A stretch of DNA of 64,000 nt from Paracoccus denitrificans (GTDB taxonomy: Bacteria > Pseudomonadota > Alphaproteobacteria > Rhodobacterales > Rhodobacteraceae): assembly GCA_003240735.1 (NCBI GenBank), contig QFNE01000005.1:1-64000 (forward strand), read 5' to 3'. The notes under the pieces are model-generated. The model saw nothing but the letters and a program-made list of their open reading frames with translations. It was not told the origin of the DNA and made no database searches. A program made the position numbers and the translations under genes. This document shows positions 41,000-49,935 of this stretch, piece after piece. The number at the start of each line of letters is the position of its first letter. Positions within the stretch are counted from its first letter, which is position 1.

Positions 41000-42256
41000 T
41001 CAGGCTTTTTCCAACTCAAAGGCATCATGCAGCGCCTGCACCGCCAACTCCATATACTTCCGGTCGATCAGGACCGAAATCTTGATCTCGCTGGTGGCGA
41101 TCACCTTGATGTTGATGTTTTCGTCAGCCAGCGCGCGGAACATGCGCGCGGCGACGCCGGCGTGCGACCGCATGCCGATGCCGACCATGGATACCTTGGC
41201 CACGTCCTCATCGACGACCAGATCGTCATAGGCGATCTTGCCGGCGGCGCGCGCCTCTTCCATGGCGCGCTTGGCGCGTTCGATCTGGTTGATCGGGCAG
41301 GAGAACGTCATGTCGGTCACCGAACCGGGATGATCCTCGTAATCCTTTTCCGAGATGTTCTGAACGATCATGTCCACATTCACCCCAGCCGCTGCCAAAG
41401 GTTCGAAGATCGCGGCCGAAATGCCGGGGCGGTCCTCAACGGTGACCAGCGTGACCTTGGCTTCGTCGCGGCTGTAGGCCACGCCAGAGACGACCTTGGA
41501 TTCCATGATCTCATCCTCATCACAGACCAGCGTGCCGCTGGTCTCATCGGTATCTTCGAAAGACGACAGCACGCGCAGTCGCACATTGTAACGCATCGCA
41601 AGTTCGACCGACCGCGTCTGCAGCACCTTTGCACCAAGGCTGGCAAGTTCCAGCATCTCCTCAAAAGCGATGCGGTCGAGCTTGCGGGCCTTGCGGGAAA
41701 TGCGCGGATCGGTCGTATAGATCCCGTCGACGTCGGTATAGATGTCGCAGCGCTCTGCCTCGAACGCGGCGGCAAACGCGACGGCCGTCGTATCCGACCC
41801 GCCGCGTCCCAGCGTGGTGATCCGTCCGTCCGGGGCAAGTCCTTGAAACCCGGCCACGACCGCGACCTTCATGCCTTCGCCGAACTTGGTGTCGATATTG
41901 GTGCGCGGGATCGACACGAACCGGGCCGAGCCGTGCTGGGCGGTCGTGTTGATCGGCACCTGCCAGCCCTGCCAGCTGCGCGCCGGCACACCGATTTCCT
42001 GCAAGCGCAACGCCATCAAACCTGCGGTGACATTTTCGCCCGATGCCACGACAGCATCGTATTCGCGCGCATCGTAGAAGTTCGACGTTTCCTCGACCCA
42101 GCCGACCAACTCGTTCGTGCGACCCGACATGGCGCTGACGATGACGATCACGTCGTAGCCACGGTCAACTTCGGCCTGCACCTTGCGGGCGGCGTTTTCG
42201 ATGCGGTCGAGGTCGGCAACAGATGTGCCACCAAATTTCATGACCAGAAGCGGCAT
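41000..42256 (-). CDS. lysC: aspartate kinase
   Basis: 418 residues, the monofunctional aspartokinase length. The kinase motif VMKFGGTSVADLDRI is at the N-terminus, and ATP/aspartate residues occur in GRGGSDTTAVAFAAAF. Two C-terminal ACT domains (about residues 265-405; DRPGISAAIFEPLAAAGVNV and GIGMRSHAGVAARMFRALAD) bind lysine and threonine for feedback inhibition. It phosphorylates aspartate, the first step to lysine, threonine, methionine and DAP for the cell wall. It lies upstream of ptsP, a common alphaproteobacterial pairing. Confidence 0.95.
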   Translation of the reverse strand: MPLLVMKFGGTSVADLDRIENAARKVQAEVDRGYDVIVIVSAMSGRTNELVGWVEETSNFYDAREYDAVVASGENVTAGLMALRLQEIGVPARSWQGWQVPINTTAQHGSARFVSIPRTNIDTKFGEGMKVAVVAGFQGLAPDGRITTLGRGGSDTTAVAFAAAFEAERCDIYTDVDGIYTTDPRISRKARKLDRIAFEEMLELASLGAKVLQTRSVELAMRYNVRLRVLSSFEDTDETSGTLVCDEDEIMESKVVSGVAYSRDEAKVTLVTVEDRPGISAAIFEPLAAAGVNVDMIVQNISEKDYEDHPGSVTDMTFSCPINQIERAKRAMEEARAAGKIAYDDLVVDEDVAKVSMVGIGMRSHAGVAARMFRALADENINIKVIATSEIKISVLIDRKYMELAVQALHDAFELEKA

Positions 42257-42328
42257 TCGGGCCTCCAGCGCCGGGAACTGACGCAGGGCTGTTAGGACAG
42301 CGTCACACCAAGGGCAAGGGGCGGCGCG

Positions 42329-42733
42329 TCAGTTCGTCTTTTGACGCGGACGGAACGGCAATGGCGCGACAGGGATGCCGTCTTCCAGAAGCTTGCGGGC
42401 ATCTTCCAGCTTGGCTTCGCCATGGATCGCGCGGCTTTCCGACTGGCCTTCGTGCATGGCGCGCGCCTCGGCCGCGAAACGCATGCCGACATAATCGGAA
42501 TTGGCCTCGACCTCGCGGCGCAACTGTTCCAGCGGGTGGGGCTTTGGATCGGGCGCGGGGTCCGTGCGTTTGGCCGCGACGGCGGGGGCCATCAGCGCCT
42601 TGGTGATGACGACGCTGCCGCAGATTGTGCAGGACACCAACCCGCCATCGTTCTGGCGGTCGAAATCGGCGGCGGACCTGAACCAGCCGTCAAAGTCGTG
42701 ACCTTTGTCGCAGCGAAGGGAATAGCGGATCAT
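42329..42733 (-). CDS. DUF1178 family protein
   Basis: 134 residues. The N-terminus MIRYSLRCDKGHDFDGWFRS and a second Cys pair (VSCTICGS) are characteristic of DUF1178. Cys8, with the CxxC at about 35-38, suggests a zinc site. The C-terminal part (NSDYVGMRFAAEARAMHEGQ) is the most conserved block of the family, and the middle is a Pro/Ala-rich linker. Its function is unknown. It starts 31 bases after the end of waaA on the same strand and so may share its transcript. Confidence 0.88.
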   Translation of the reverse strand: MIRYSLRCDKGHDFDGWFRSAADFDRQNDGGLVSCTICGSVVITKALMAPAVAAKRTDPAPDPKPHPLEQLRREVEANSDYVGMRFAAEARAMHEGQSESRAIHGEAKLEDARKLLEDGIPVAPLPFRPRQKTN

Positions 42734-42764
42734 CTTTGATATATCGCGGGCGACGCAGACACAT

Positions 42765-43976
42765 TCAAGCTGACGGTTTCGCCAGCGCAAGGACCGCGCC
42801 CAGCAGCGGAGACAGATCGCCCGCCTGCGTGTCCAGCACCTGCCGTGCTGCCTGTCCCATGCGCCTTGCACGCGCAGGGTCGGTCGCAAGCGACACCACC
42901 GCATCGGCCAGATCGGTCGGCGTGACCTGCAACGTCGCGCCGTTTGCCGCCAGTGCGGCATAGCCTTCGGCCGAGTTGGCCACATCCGGGCCATGCAGGA
43001 TCGCGCACCGATGGGCTGCCGGTTCCCACGGGGTGTGGCCGCCAACGTCCACGAACGATCCGCCCGTCAGACAGATCCCGGCCGCATCGTACCATCGTGG
43101 CATTTCGCCCAGCACATCGACCAGAAGCACCGGGTCGGGTTCGTCAGCGCCTTGACTGCGGCGCCGCAAGGGCAGGCCATGCACGGCGATGGATGCGGCG
43201 ACGGAATCGCCTCGTTTGGGGTGACGCGGCGCAAGGATCAGCCGCAGGTCAGGCACACGGGCTTTCGCCGCGAGAAACGCATCGAGGATCAAATCCTCCT
43301 CTCCCTCATGGGTCGAGGCGGCCAGCCACGTTCGGTCGCGCGCCGCGCTGTCGGGCGGCGGCACGACCTGCGCCGGGACGGACAGCTTCAACTGAACCCG
43401 AGGCAACAACGCGTCGGGGGGCAGCCCAAGCGACAGAAACCGTGCCTCCGACCCCTGATCCTGTGCGGAAAGGCCCGCCAGACCGGCAAGGACCGGCTCG
43501 ATCAGGCCACGCGCGCGCAACCATCCTTTGGCCGACCGCGCCGACAGACGCGCACCGACGACGACCTGGGGGACACCCCGCGCGCGCAGGGCCGCCGCGC
43601 GGTTCGGCCAGATTTCGTTTTCCACCGTCAGCGCGAGTTGTGGGTTCAACGCGTCCAGAAAACGGCTGACCGCGCCCGGCACATCCAGCGGCGCAAGACA
43701 CGCGCTGAACCCCAGGTCCCGCGCACGGGCCACGCCTGACGTCGTGTTCGTCGTGAACTGGACCGGCATCGCATAGGACAGATCGCGCGCCAGCATCTGG
43801 ACCGACGTCACCTCACCCACGGACGCCGCGTGGATCCAGACCCCGTCCGTGGCCAAGGGCGGCAGTTCCAGCGCCAACCGTTCCCGCCACACCGGCCCGG
43901 CCGCCGGCGCACCGGCACGCAGCAATGCGCCGCCAAGCCCGGTTGCCCCACGATAAAGCCCGCTCGCGATACTCAT
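42765..43976 (-). CDS. waaA: 3-deoxy-D-manno-octulosonic acid (Kdo) transferase
   Basis: 403 residues from ATG at 43976, overlapping the LysR stop (ATGA); the longer frame upstream is antisense shadow. It is GT-B fold, with the WaaA N-terminal acceptor domain (GVWIHAASVGEVTSVQMLAR) and ENEIWPN. The C-terminal donor domain has LAASTHEGEEDLILDAF, LAPRHPKRG and VGGHTPWEPAAHRCAILHGP, as in Kdo transferases. It adds Kdo from CMP-Kdo to lipid IVA on the cytoplasmic face of the inner membrane. It is essential in many Gram-negatives. Confidence 0.93.
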   Translation of the reverse strand: MSIASGLYRGATGLGGALLRAGAPAAGPVWRERLALELPPLATDGVWIHAASVGEVTSVQMLARDLSYAMPVQFTTNTTSGVARARDLGFSACLAPLDVPGAVSRFLDALNPQLALTVENEIWPNRAAALRARGVPQVVVGARLSARSAKGWLRARGLIEPVLAGLAGLSAQDQGSEARFLSLGLPPDALLPRVQLKLSVPAQVVPPPDSAARDRTWLAASTHEGEEDLILDAFLAAKARVPDLRLILAPRHPKRGDSVAASIAVHGLPLRRRSQGADEPDPVLLVDVLGEMPRWYDAAGICLTGGSFVDVGGHTPWEPAAHRCAILHGPDVANSAEGYAALAANGATLQVTPTDLADAVVSLATDPARARRMGQAARQVLDTQAGDLSPLLGAVLALAKPSA

Positions 43977-44875
43977 GGCAGCAGCCGCGGCTCTTGCGCG
44001 CGCATGCTGTCGATCAGCGCGGTGATGACGGCCTTTTCGCGCGGCGCAAAGCGCAGTTCGCTGCGGCACGCAAGCCAGTAGCTGCGGCGAAGCGCGACCG
44101 TGTCCTTTAGGACCGGAACCAGATCTTCGCGTCCTGCGGCCAGAAAATCGGGCAGGACCGCCAGCCCCAGACCATGCCGGACCGCCATCATCTGCGAAAA
44201 GATCGACGAGCACTGCAGCGCGGGACGCAGCTTGGGCGCAACCTCGAACAGGTAATCAAGGCTTGGCATGAAGACCATGCCGTCGATGTAGCTGATGAAG
44301 TCATGGGACAGGAAGTCATCACGCTGACTGACGGGGGGATGCGTCGCCAGATAGTCGCGTGATCCATAGACGTGTAGCCCGTAATCCACGATCTTTTCCG
44401 TGAAATAGGTGCTGGCCTTCGGCGGATCGAGCACCACTGAAAGGTCGGACATGTTCGGGGTATAGCTCGCCAATTGCTGGATCGCCGCCAGTTCCAGCGT
44501 CAGGCGGGGAAACTGCTGTCGGAACGCGCCCAGCAGATGGCGGCAGAAAAAGCTGCACATCCCTTCGGGCATATTGACGCGAATGGTGCCCCCGACATCG
44601 GGCGACGCCGCCGCCAGCAAGTCGGGCAGCCGGGTGGTGTCAGCCTCCAGCTTTTCGACGATGTCGCGCAGCTTTTCACCTTCGACGGTCAGGTCGTAGC
44701 CCTTGGGCCTACGGTCGAACAGCGTCACCCCCAGCGCGCCTTCCAGCCGGTCGATATGGCGCGCAACCGTAACGTGGCTGGTGCGCAGCCCGTCAGCCGC
44801 ACGGCTCAACTGGCCGGCCCGTGCGACGGCCAGAAAGTACTGCAAATCATCCCATCGAAGCGCGCTGTTCAGCAT
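43973..44875 (-). CDS. LysR-family transcriptional regulator
   Basis: 300 residues. The N-terminal winged HTH (WDDLQYFLAVARAGQLSRAA, DGLRTSHVTVARHIDRLEGA) and the co-inducer-binding domain (from about residue 95, GGTIRVNMPEGMCSFFCRHL) are typical of LysR regulators. It is divergent from the branched-chain-type ABC importer operon starting at 45069, so it most likely controls that operon in response to its substrate or a metabolite. It overlaps the waaA start by four bases; that link with lipid A synthesis is probably only positional. Confidence 0.92.
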   Translation of the reverse strand: MLNSALRWDDLQYFLAVARAGQLSRAADGLRTSHVTVARHIDRLEGALGVTLFDRRPKGYDLTVEGEKLRDIVEKLEADTTRLPDLLAAASPDVGGTIRVNMPEGMCSFFCRHLLGAFRQQFPRLTLELAAIQQLASYTPNMSDLSVVLDPPKASTYFTEKIVDYGLHVYGSRDYLATHPPVSQRDDFLSHDFISYIDGMVFMPSLDYLFEVAPKLRPALQCSSIFSQMMAVRHGLGLAVLPDFLAAGREDLVPVLKDTVALRRSYWLACRSELRFAPREKAVITALIDSMRAQEPRLLP

Positions 44876-44990
44876 TCAACCAATCTACAGTTTTTGAACA
44901 GATCATCCATAAAAATATATTCTGAATTAACGCTTGCGTGAAATATCTGTCCAACCCTAACATCATTTCTGACCGGCACGAGGAGGTGCT

Positions 44991-45005
44991 GTTCGACTGT
45001 CGAAC
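44991..45005. promoter_or_regulatory. palindromic operator candidate
   Basis: GTTCGAC-T-GTCGAAC is a perfect 15-bp palindrome, 64 bases before the first binding-protein gene and 115 bases from the divergent LysR gene. LysR sites are usually T-N11-A; this palindrome is symmetrical but not the classic form. An AT-rich stretch around 44900-44945 would suit promoters. Confidence 0.4.
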
Positions 45006-45068
45006 GACTGGAAGGATCAATGCCTGCGGCAAAGCGGGCGCACTTCACGCATTTCTGGGGAGGAATGA

Positions 45069-46268
45069 ATGAACAAGTTGATGATGACGTCCGCGCTGAT
45101 CGCGGCCTTTGCGGCCCCTGCGCTGGCTGACGTCACCGATGGCAAGGTCAAGATCGGGATCTTGAACGACCAGTCGGGTGTCTATGCCGACTTCGGCGGC
45201 AAGTATTCCTATGAGGCGGCAAAGATGGCGGCCGAGGATTTCGGCGGCACCGTTCTGGGCGCGCCGATTGAGGTCGTGACCGCAGATCACCAGAACAAGG
45301 CCGATATCGCGTCAAACATCGCGCGTCAGTGGTATGACAACGACCAGGTTGATGCGATCATGGAACTGACCTCGTCGTCGGTTGGATTGGCTGTTCAGGC
45401 GTTGTCAAAGGACGCCAAGAAGATCACCATTAACACCGGTGCCGCGACCACGGAACTGACCGGTGCGCAGTGTTCGCCCTATGGGTTCCACTGGGCCTAC
45501 GACACCCACGCATTGGCGGTCGGCACGGGCGGCGCGCTGGTGCAGGAAGGCGGGACCAGCTGGTTTTTCCTGACGGCCGACTATGCCTTCGGCTATTCGC
45601 TGGAAGAAAACACCGCGAACTTCGTCAAGGAAAAGGGCGGTGAGGTTCTGGGCTCCGTCCGCCATCCGCTGGCCACGACGGATTATTCGTCGTTCCTGCT
45701 GCAGGCGCAGGCGTCAGGCGCCAAGGTCATCGGTCTGGCGAACGCTGGGATGGACACGCAGAACGCCATCAAGCAGGCGGCCGAATTCGGGATCACGCAG
45801 GGCGGACAGAAACTGGCCGCACTGCTGTTCACGCTGGCCGAAGTTCACGGCATTGGTCTGGACGCGGCGCAGGGCCTGAACCTGACCGAGTCGTTTTACT
45901 GGAACCTGAACGACGACACGCGTGCGTTCGGCAAACGCTTCATGGAGCGGACCGGCGCGATGCCGAACATGGTTCATGCAGGCACCTATTCCGCTGTGAC
46001 GCAGTACCTCAAGGCGATCGAGGCCGCCGGCACGGACGAAACAGAGGCCGTCGCCGCCAAGCTGCACGAACTGCCGGTCAACGACATCTTTGCCCCGAAT
46101 GGCAAGGTCGGTCCGAACGGTCGGATGTTCAGCGATGTCTATCTGATGGAGGTCAAGAAACCCGGCGAGTCCGACATCCCGTGGGACTACTACACGGTGA
46201 AGGCGACGATCCCGGGCGATCAGGCTTATCTCGACCCGGCAAAATCGGGTTGCCCGCTGGTCAAATAA
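45069..46268 (+). CDS. branched-chain amino acid-type ABC substrate-binding protein, copy 1
   Basis: 399 residues. A signal peptide (MNKLMMTSALIAAFAAPALA) is followed by a type I periplasmic binding fold: KIGILNDQSGVYADFGGKYS, AAKMAAEDFGG, VVTADHQNKADIASNIARQW. LivJ-like proteins bind amino acids, amides, urea or aromatic acids. This subgroup is not the canonical Leu/Ile/Val binder, so the ligand is unknown. Two ATGs (45065 and 45069) follow GGGGAGGA; the second is in frame. It is the first gene of an operon with a second paralogous binding protein, two ATPases, two permeases and an oxidoreductase. Confidence 0.92.
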   Translation: MNKLMMTSALIAAFAAPALADVTDGKVKIGILNDQSGVYADFGGKYSYEAAKMAAEDFGGTVLGAPIEVVTADHQNKADIASNIARQWYDNDQVDAIMELTSSSVGLAVQALSKDAKKITINTGAATTELTGAQCSPYGFHWAYDTHALAVGTGGALVQEGGTSWFFLTADYAFGYSLEENTANFVKEKGGEVLGSVRHPLATTDYSSFLLQAQASGAKVIGLANAGMDTQNAIKQAAEFGITQGGQKLAALLFTLAEVHGIGLDAAQGLNLTESFYWNLNDDTRAFGKRFMERTGAMPNMVHAGTYSAVTQYLKAIEAAGTDETEAVAAKLHELPVNDIFAPNGKVGPNGRMFSDVYLMEVKKPGESDIPWDYYTVKATIPGDQAYLDPAKSGCPLVK

Positions 46269-46285
46269 GACCGCGCACCTGACAG

Positions 46286-46319
46286 GGCAGTGGCCGGGTC
46301 ACGGGACCCGGCCACTGCC
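46286..46319 (+). terminator. 15-bp hairpin between paralogous binding-protein genes
   Basis: A perfect 15-bp stem (GGCAGTGGCCGGGTC with its complement) and loop ACGG begin 18 bases after the first binding-protein stop. No T run follows. It is either a strong attenuator or a 3' mRNA stabiliser that would let copy 1 exceed the downstream genes. Confidence 0.6.
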
Positions 46320-46348
46320 GACGGCGACAAGTTTCTGGGGAGGAACGG

Positions 46349-47557
46349 ATGAAACGGCTTTTGATGACGTCGGCCCTGCTGGCCAGTTGCGCGATGGTGG
46401 CACCCGCCATGGCCGAGGTGTCGGACGGCAAGGTCAAGATCGGCATTCTGAACGATCAGTCCGGCCCCTTCGCCGATATCGGCGGCAGGTTCTCGTATGA
46501 GGCAGCCAAGATGGCAGCCGAGGATTTCGGCGGGACCGTCCTCGGCGCGCCAATCGAGGTCGTAACGGCCGATCACCAGAACAAGGCCGACATTGCCGCC
46601 AACATCGCGCGCCAATGGTACGACACCCAACAGGTCGACAGCATCATGGAGCTGACGAACTCCTCGGTCGGGTTGGCGGTGCAGGCACTGTCGAAGGACG
46701 CCAAGAAGATCACGATCAACACCGGCGCCGGCTCGACCGAGCTGACCGGCAAGCAATGCTCTCCCTACGGTTTCCACTGGGCCTATGACACCCACGCGCT
46801 TGCGGTCGGCACCGGCAGCGCACTGGTCGAGCAGGGCTCGGACACGTGGTACTTCCTGACCTCTGACTACGCCTTCGGCTATTCACTGGAGGAAAATACC
46901 GCTGCGGTCGTCACCGCCGCCGGCGGTCAGGTTCTGGGATCGGTGCGCCAACCCATCGGCACCACGGATTTTTCGTCGTTCCTGCTGCAGGCGCAGGCAT
47001 CGGGGGCCAAGGTCATCGGCCTTGCGTCGGCCGGGTTGGATACGCAGAACGCCATCAAGCAGGCTGCGGAATTCGGGATCACGCAGGCCGGGCAGAAACT
47101 GGCCGCGCTGCTGTTCACCCTGTCCGAAGTTCACGGTCTGGGGCTTGAGAATGCGCAAGGTCTGAACCTTGTCGAAAGCTTTTATTGGAACATGAACGAC
47201 GACACCCGCGCCTTCGGAAAACGCTTCTTCGAACGCACGAACGCGATGCCGAACATGCTGCAGGCCGGGACCTATTCCGCCGTGACGCAGTATCTGAAAG
47301 CGATCGAGGCTGCCGGCACCGACGAAACCGACGCCGTTGCCGCCAAACTGCACGAACTGCCGGTCCACGACGTCTTCGCGCCTGACGCCTATGTCACGCC
47401 GAACGGACGTCTGGTGAAGGACGTCTATCTGTTCCAGGTCAAGAAACCGGGCGAGTCCGACATCCCATGGGACTACTACAACCTTGTGGCCACCATACCC
47501 GGCAACAAGGCCTATCTGGATCCGGCGCAAAGCGGCTGCCCGCTGGTCACGCAATAA
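46349..47557 (+). CDS. branched-chain amino acid-type ABC substrate-binding protein, copy 2
   Basis: 402 residues, a tandem paralogue of the preceding gene. Long blocks are identical (SYEAAKMAAEDFGGTVLG, then VGLAVQALSKDAKKITIN) and the rest differs mainly by conservative changes. The signal peptide (MKRLLMTSALLASCAMVAP) is less similar than the mature parts. Both copies keep the full fold, so both are likely to work. They may have different ligand preference or affinity and feed the same LivHMGF core. The upstream region has the same TTCTGGGGAGGAA ribosome-binding layout as copy 1. Confidence 0.92.
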   Translation: MKRLLMTSALLASCAMVAPAMAEVSDGKVKIGILNDQSGPFADIGGRFSYEAAKMAAEDFGGTVLGAPIEVVTADHQNKADIAANIARQWYDTQQVDSIMELTNSSVGLAVQALSKDAKKITINTGAGSTELTGKQCSPYGFHWAYDTHALAVGTGSALVEQGSDTWYFLTSDYAFGYSLEENTAAVVTAAGGQVLGSVRQPIGTTDFSSFLLQAQASGAKVIGLASAGLDTQNAIKQAAEFGITQAGQKLAALLFTLSEVHGLGLENAQGLNLVESFYWNMNDDTRAFGKRFFERTNAMPNMLQAGTYSAVTQYLKAIEAAGTDETDAVAAKLHELPVHDVFAPDAYVTPNGRLVKDVYLFQVKKPGESDIPWDYYNLVATIPGNKAYLDPAQSGCPLVTQ

Positions 47558-47564
47558 CGCATCG

Positions 47565-48344
47565 ATGGACGCCATGGCCCCCACGACCGAAACCGAGCCG
47601 CGGACGGTTCTTTCCGCGCGCAACCTGGGCAAGGACTTTGCCGGGTTCACCGCTGTCAACAACGTCAATCTGGACGTTCATCATGCACGCATCCATGCGC
47701 TGATCGGACCGAACGGGGCGGGAAAGACGACCGTCTTCAACCTTTTGACCAAGTTCCTGCCCCCCACGCGGGGGCAGATCACGCTGCTGGACGAAGACAT
47801 CACCAACATGAAGCCTGACCGCGTGGCGCGGATGGGTCTGGTGCGGTCGTTCCAGATCTCGGCGGTGTTTCCGGACCTGACAGTCATGGAAAACGTGCGC
47901 ATCGCACTGCAACGTCCCAATGATCTGGCGACCCAGTTCTGGTTGCCGCTGTCATCGCTGGACCGGTTGACGCCGCGCGCGGACCAACTGATCCGCGATC
48001 TGGGCCTGACCCGCTGGCGCGACATTCGGGCCGCCGACCTGTCCTATGGTCGCAAGCGCGTTCTGGAAATCGCCACCACGCTGGCGCTGGACCCGCAGGT
48101 TCTGCTGCTGGACGAACCGATGGCCGGGATGGGGCACGAAGACGTCCACATGGTCGCCGAGATCATCCGCGACGTCGCGGAAACCCGTGCGGTCCTGATG
48201 GTGGAACACAACCTGCATGTCGTGGCCGACATCTGTCATCAGGTGACGGTCCTGCAGCGCGGTGAGATCATCGCGCAGGGCGATTACGAAACGGTGTCGC
48301 AGAACCCGCAGGTCCGCACCGCCTATATGGGGGTCGAGGCATGA
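47565..48344 (+). CDS. ABC transporter ATP-binding protein (LivG type)
   Basis: 259 residues from ATG at 47565, seven bases after the binding-protein stop. Walker A is GPNGAGKTT and Walker B VLLLDEPMAGMG. The signature is unusual: LSYGRKRVLEIATTLAL replaces LSGGQ with LSYGR, a known feature of LivG-type ATPases. VRSFQISAVFPDLTVMENV is the Q-loop region. It energises uptake with LivF, which it overlaps by four bases. Confidence 0.92.
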   Translation: MDAMAPTTETEPRTVLSARNLGKDFAGFTAVNNVNLDVHHARIHALIGPNGAGKTTVFNLLTKFLPPTRGQITLLDEDITNMKPDRVARMGLVRSFQISAVFPDLTVMENVRIALQRPNDLATQFWLPLSSLDRLTPRADQLIRDLGLTRWRDIRAADLSYGRKRVLEIATTLALDPQVLLLDEPMAGMGHEDVHMVAEIIRDVAETRAVLMVEHNLHVVADICHQVTVLQRGEIIAQGDYETVSQNPQVRTAYMGVEA

Positions 48345-49045
48345 GCGCGACACTTCTGAACGTGGCCGATCTGCAGGCATGGTACGGCGAAAGCCACGTC
48401 CTGCACGGCGTCAACCTGTCTGTCGCGCAGGGCGAGACGATCTGTATCCTTGGCCGCAACGGCATGGGCAAGACGACGACGCTGCGCACGATCATGGGGA
48501 TCCTGCGCAAGCGCACCGGGACCATCACCTTCGGCGGTCACGACCTGATGCGGGTGCCGCTGCACAAGGTCGCGCATGAAGGCATCGGCTTTGTCCCCGA
48601 AGAGCGCGGCATCTTCGCCACGCTGTCGGTCGAGGAAAACCTGACGCTGCCCCCGGTCGTCGCCTCTGGCGGGATGACGCTGGACGAAATCTTCGATCTT
48701 TTCCCGAACCTCGCAGAACGTCGGCGCAGCCCGGGCACCAAGCTGTCGGGCGGTGAACAGCAGATGCTGGCAATGGCGCGGATCCTGCGCACCGGCGCCA
48801 AATGCATCCTGCTGGACGAACCGACCGAGGGGCTGGCCCCCGTCATCATCCAGCGCATCGGCGAAGTGCTGCAGACACTGAAGGCCCGCGGCATGACCGT
48901 GGTGCTGGTCGAACAGAACTTCCGCTTTGCCGCCAAAGTTGCCGACCGCTTCTATGTCATGGACCACGGCAAGATGATTGCCGAATTCCCGGTGTCCGAC
49001 CTGCCTGCCCAGATGGGCTTTTTGAACAAGGAATTGGGGGTCTGA
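48341..49045 (+). CDS. ABC transporter ATP-binding protein (LivF type)
   Basis: 234 residues. Walker A is GRNGMGKTT, the signature LSGGEQQMLAMARIL and Walker B CILLDEPTEGLAPVI. GFVPEERGIFATLSVEENL follows the usual LivF pattern. It pairs with the LivG-type subunit, starts within its stop codon, and ends one base before the first permease start. The two ATPases differ, as is normal for this importer class. Confidence 0.92.
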   Translation: MSATLLNVADLQAWYGESHVLHGVNLSVAQGETICILGRNGMGKTTTLRTIMGILRKRTGTITFGGHDLMRVPLHKVAHEGIGFVPEERGIFATLSVEENLTLPPVVASGGMTLDEIFDLFPNLAERRRSPGTKLSGGEQQMLAMARILRTGAKCILLDEPTEGLAPVIIQRIGEVLQTLKARGMTVVLVEQNFRFAAKVADRFYVMDHGKMIAEFPVSDLPAQMGFLNKELGV

Positions 49046-49046
49046 C

Positions 49047-49934
49047 ATGACGATGATCTTCGGAATCCCCCTGCAAGCTTTCATGGGGCAACTGCTGATC
49101 GGCCTGATCAACGGGTCGTTCTATGCGCTGCTCTCGCTTGGGCTGGCGGTGATCTTTGGCCTGCTTAGGGTCATCAACTTTGCCCACGGGGCGCAATACA
49201 TGCTGGGCGCGTTCGTGGCCCTGCTTCTGGGACTTTACGGCGGCATCAGCTATTGGGTGGCGCTGGTGCTCGCGCCGGTCATCGTCGGTCTGGGCGCCGC
49301 CGTGATCGAGCGGACGATGCTGTCGCGGCTCTACAAGCTCGACCATCTCTACGGGCTGCTTTTCACGTTCGGCTTGGCCTTGGTCATCGAAGGCACGTTC
49401 CGGTATTTCTTCGGTGCATCGGGCAAGCCCTATCCGGCGCCGTCCCAACTGACGGGCGCCGTCAATCTGGGGTTCATGGTCCTGCCGATCTATCGCGGCT
49501 GGGTGGTGATCGCGTCACTGATCGTCTGTCTGGCGACATGGGCGCTGATCGAAAAGACGAAGCTTGGCGCCTATCTGCGCGCGGCGACCGAAAACCCGAC
49601 CCTCGTGCAGGCGTTCGGCGTGAACGTGCCGTTGCTGCTGACGCTGACCTATGCGCTGGGGGCCGGCCTTGCGGCATTTGCGGGCGTGCTGGCGGCACCG
49701 GTTTATCAGGTGTCGCCGCTGATGGGGTCGAACATCATCATCGTCGTCTTCGCCGTCGTCGTCGTCGGCGGCATGGGGTCGATCCTTGGCGCCATCGCGA
49801 CCGGCTATCTGCTGGGCATCGCCGAGGGTCTGACCAAGGTCTTCTATCCCGAGGCGTCCAACATCGTGATCTTCGTCATCATGGCGATCGTGCTGATCCT
49901 GCGGCCCGCGGGCCTATTCGGAAAGGACGTCTGA
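49047..49934 (+). CDS. branched-chain amino acid-type ABC permease (LivH type)
   Basis: 295 residues with about eight hydrophobic segments. LivH-type features are INGSFYALLSLGLAVIFGLL, VINFAHGAQYMLGAF and the EAA-like region AYLRAATENPTLVQAFGVNV. GGMGSILGAIATGYLLGIAE is near the C-terminus. It forms half of the membrane pore with the following LivM-type permease. It begins one base after the LivF stop and ends one base before the next start. Confidence 0.92.
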   Translation: MTMIFGIPLQAFMGQLLIGLINGSFYALLSLGLAVIFGLLRVINFAHGAQYMLGAFVALLLGLYGGISYWVALVLAPVIVGLGAAVIERTMLSRLYKLDHLYGLLFTFGLALVIEGTFRYFFGASGKPYPAPSQLTGAVNLGFMVLPIYRGWVVIASLIVCLATWALIEKTKLGAYLRAATENPTLVQAFGVNVPLLLTLTYALGAGLAAFAGVLAAPVYQVSPLMGSNIIIVVFAVVVVGGMGSILGAIATGYLLGIAEGLTKVFYPEASNIVIFVIMAIVLILRPAGLFGKDV

Positions 49935-49935
49935 C

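Noticed and set aside
39596..42295. 899-codon open frame on the plus strand
   Set aside because: It is antisense to lysC and ptsP, both clearly real. Its translation is Arg/His/Gln-rich low-quality sequence, as expected for the opposite strand of GC-rich genes.
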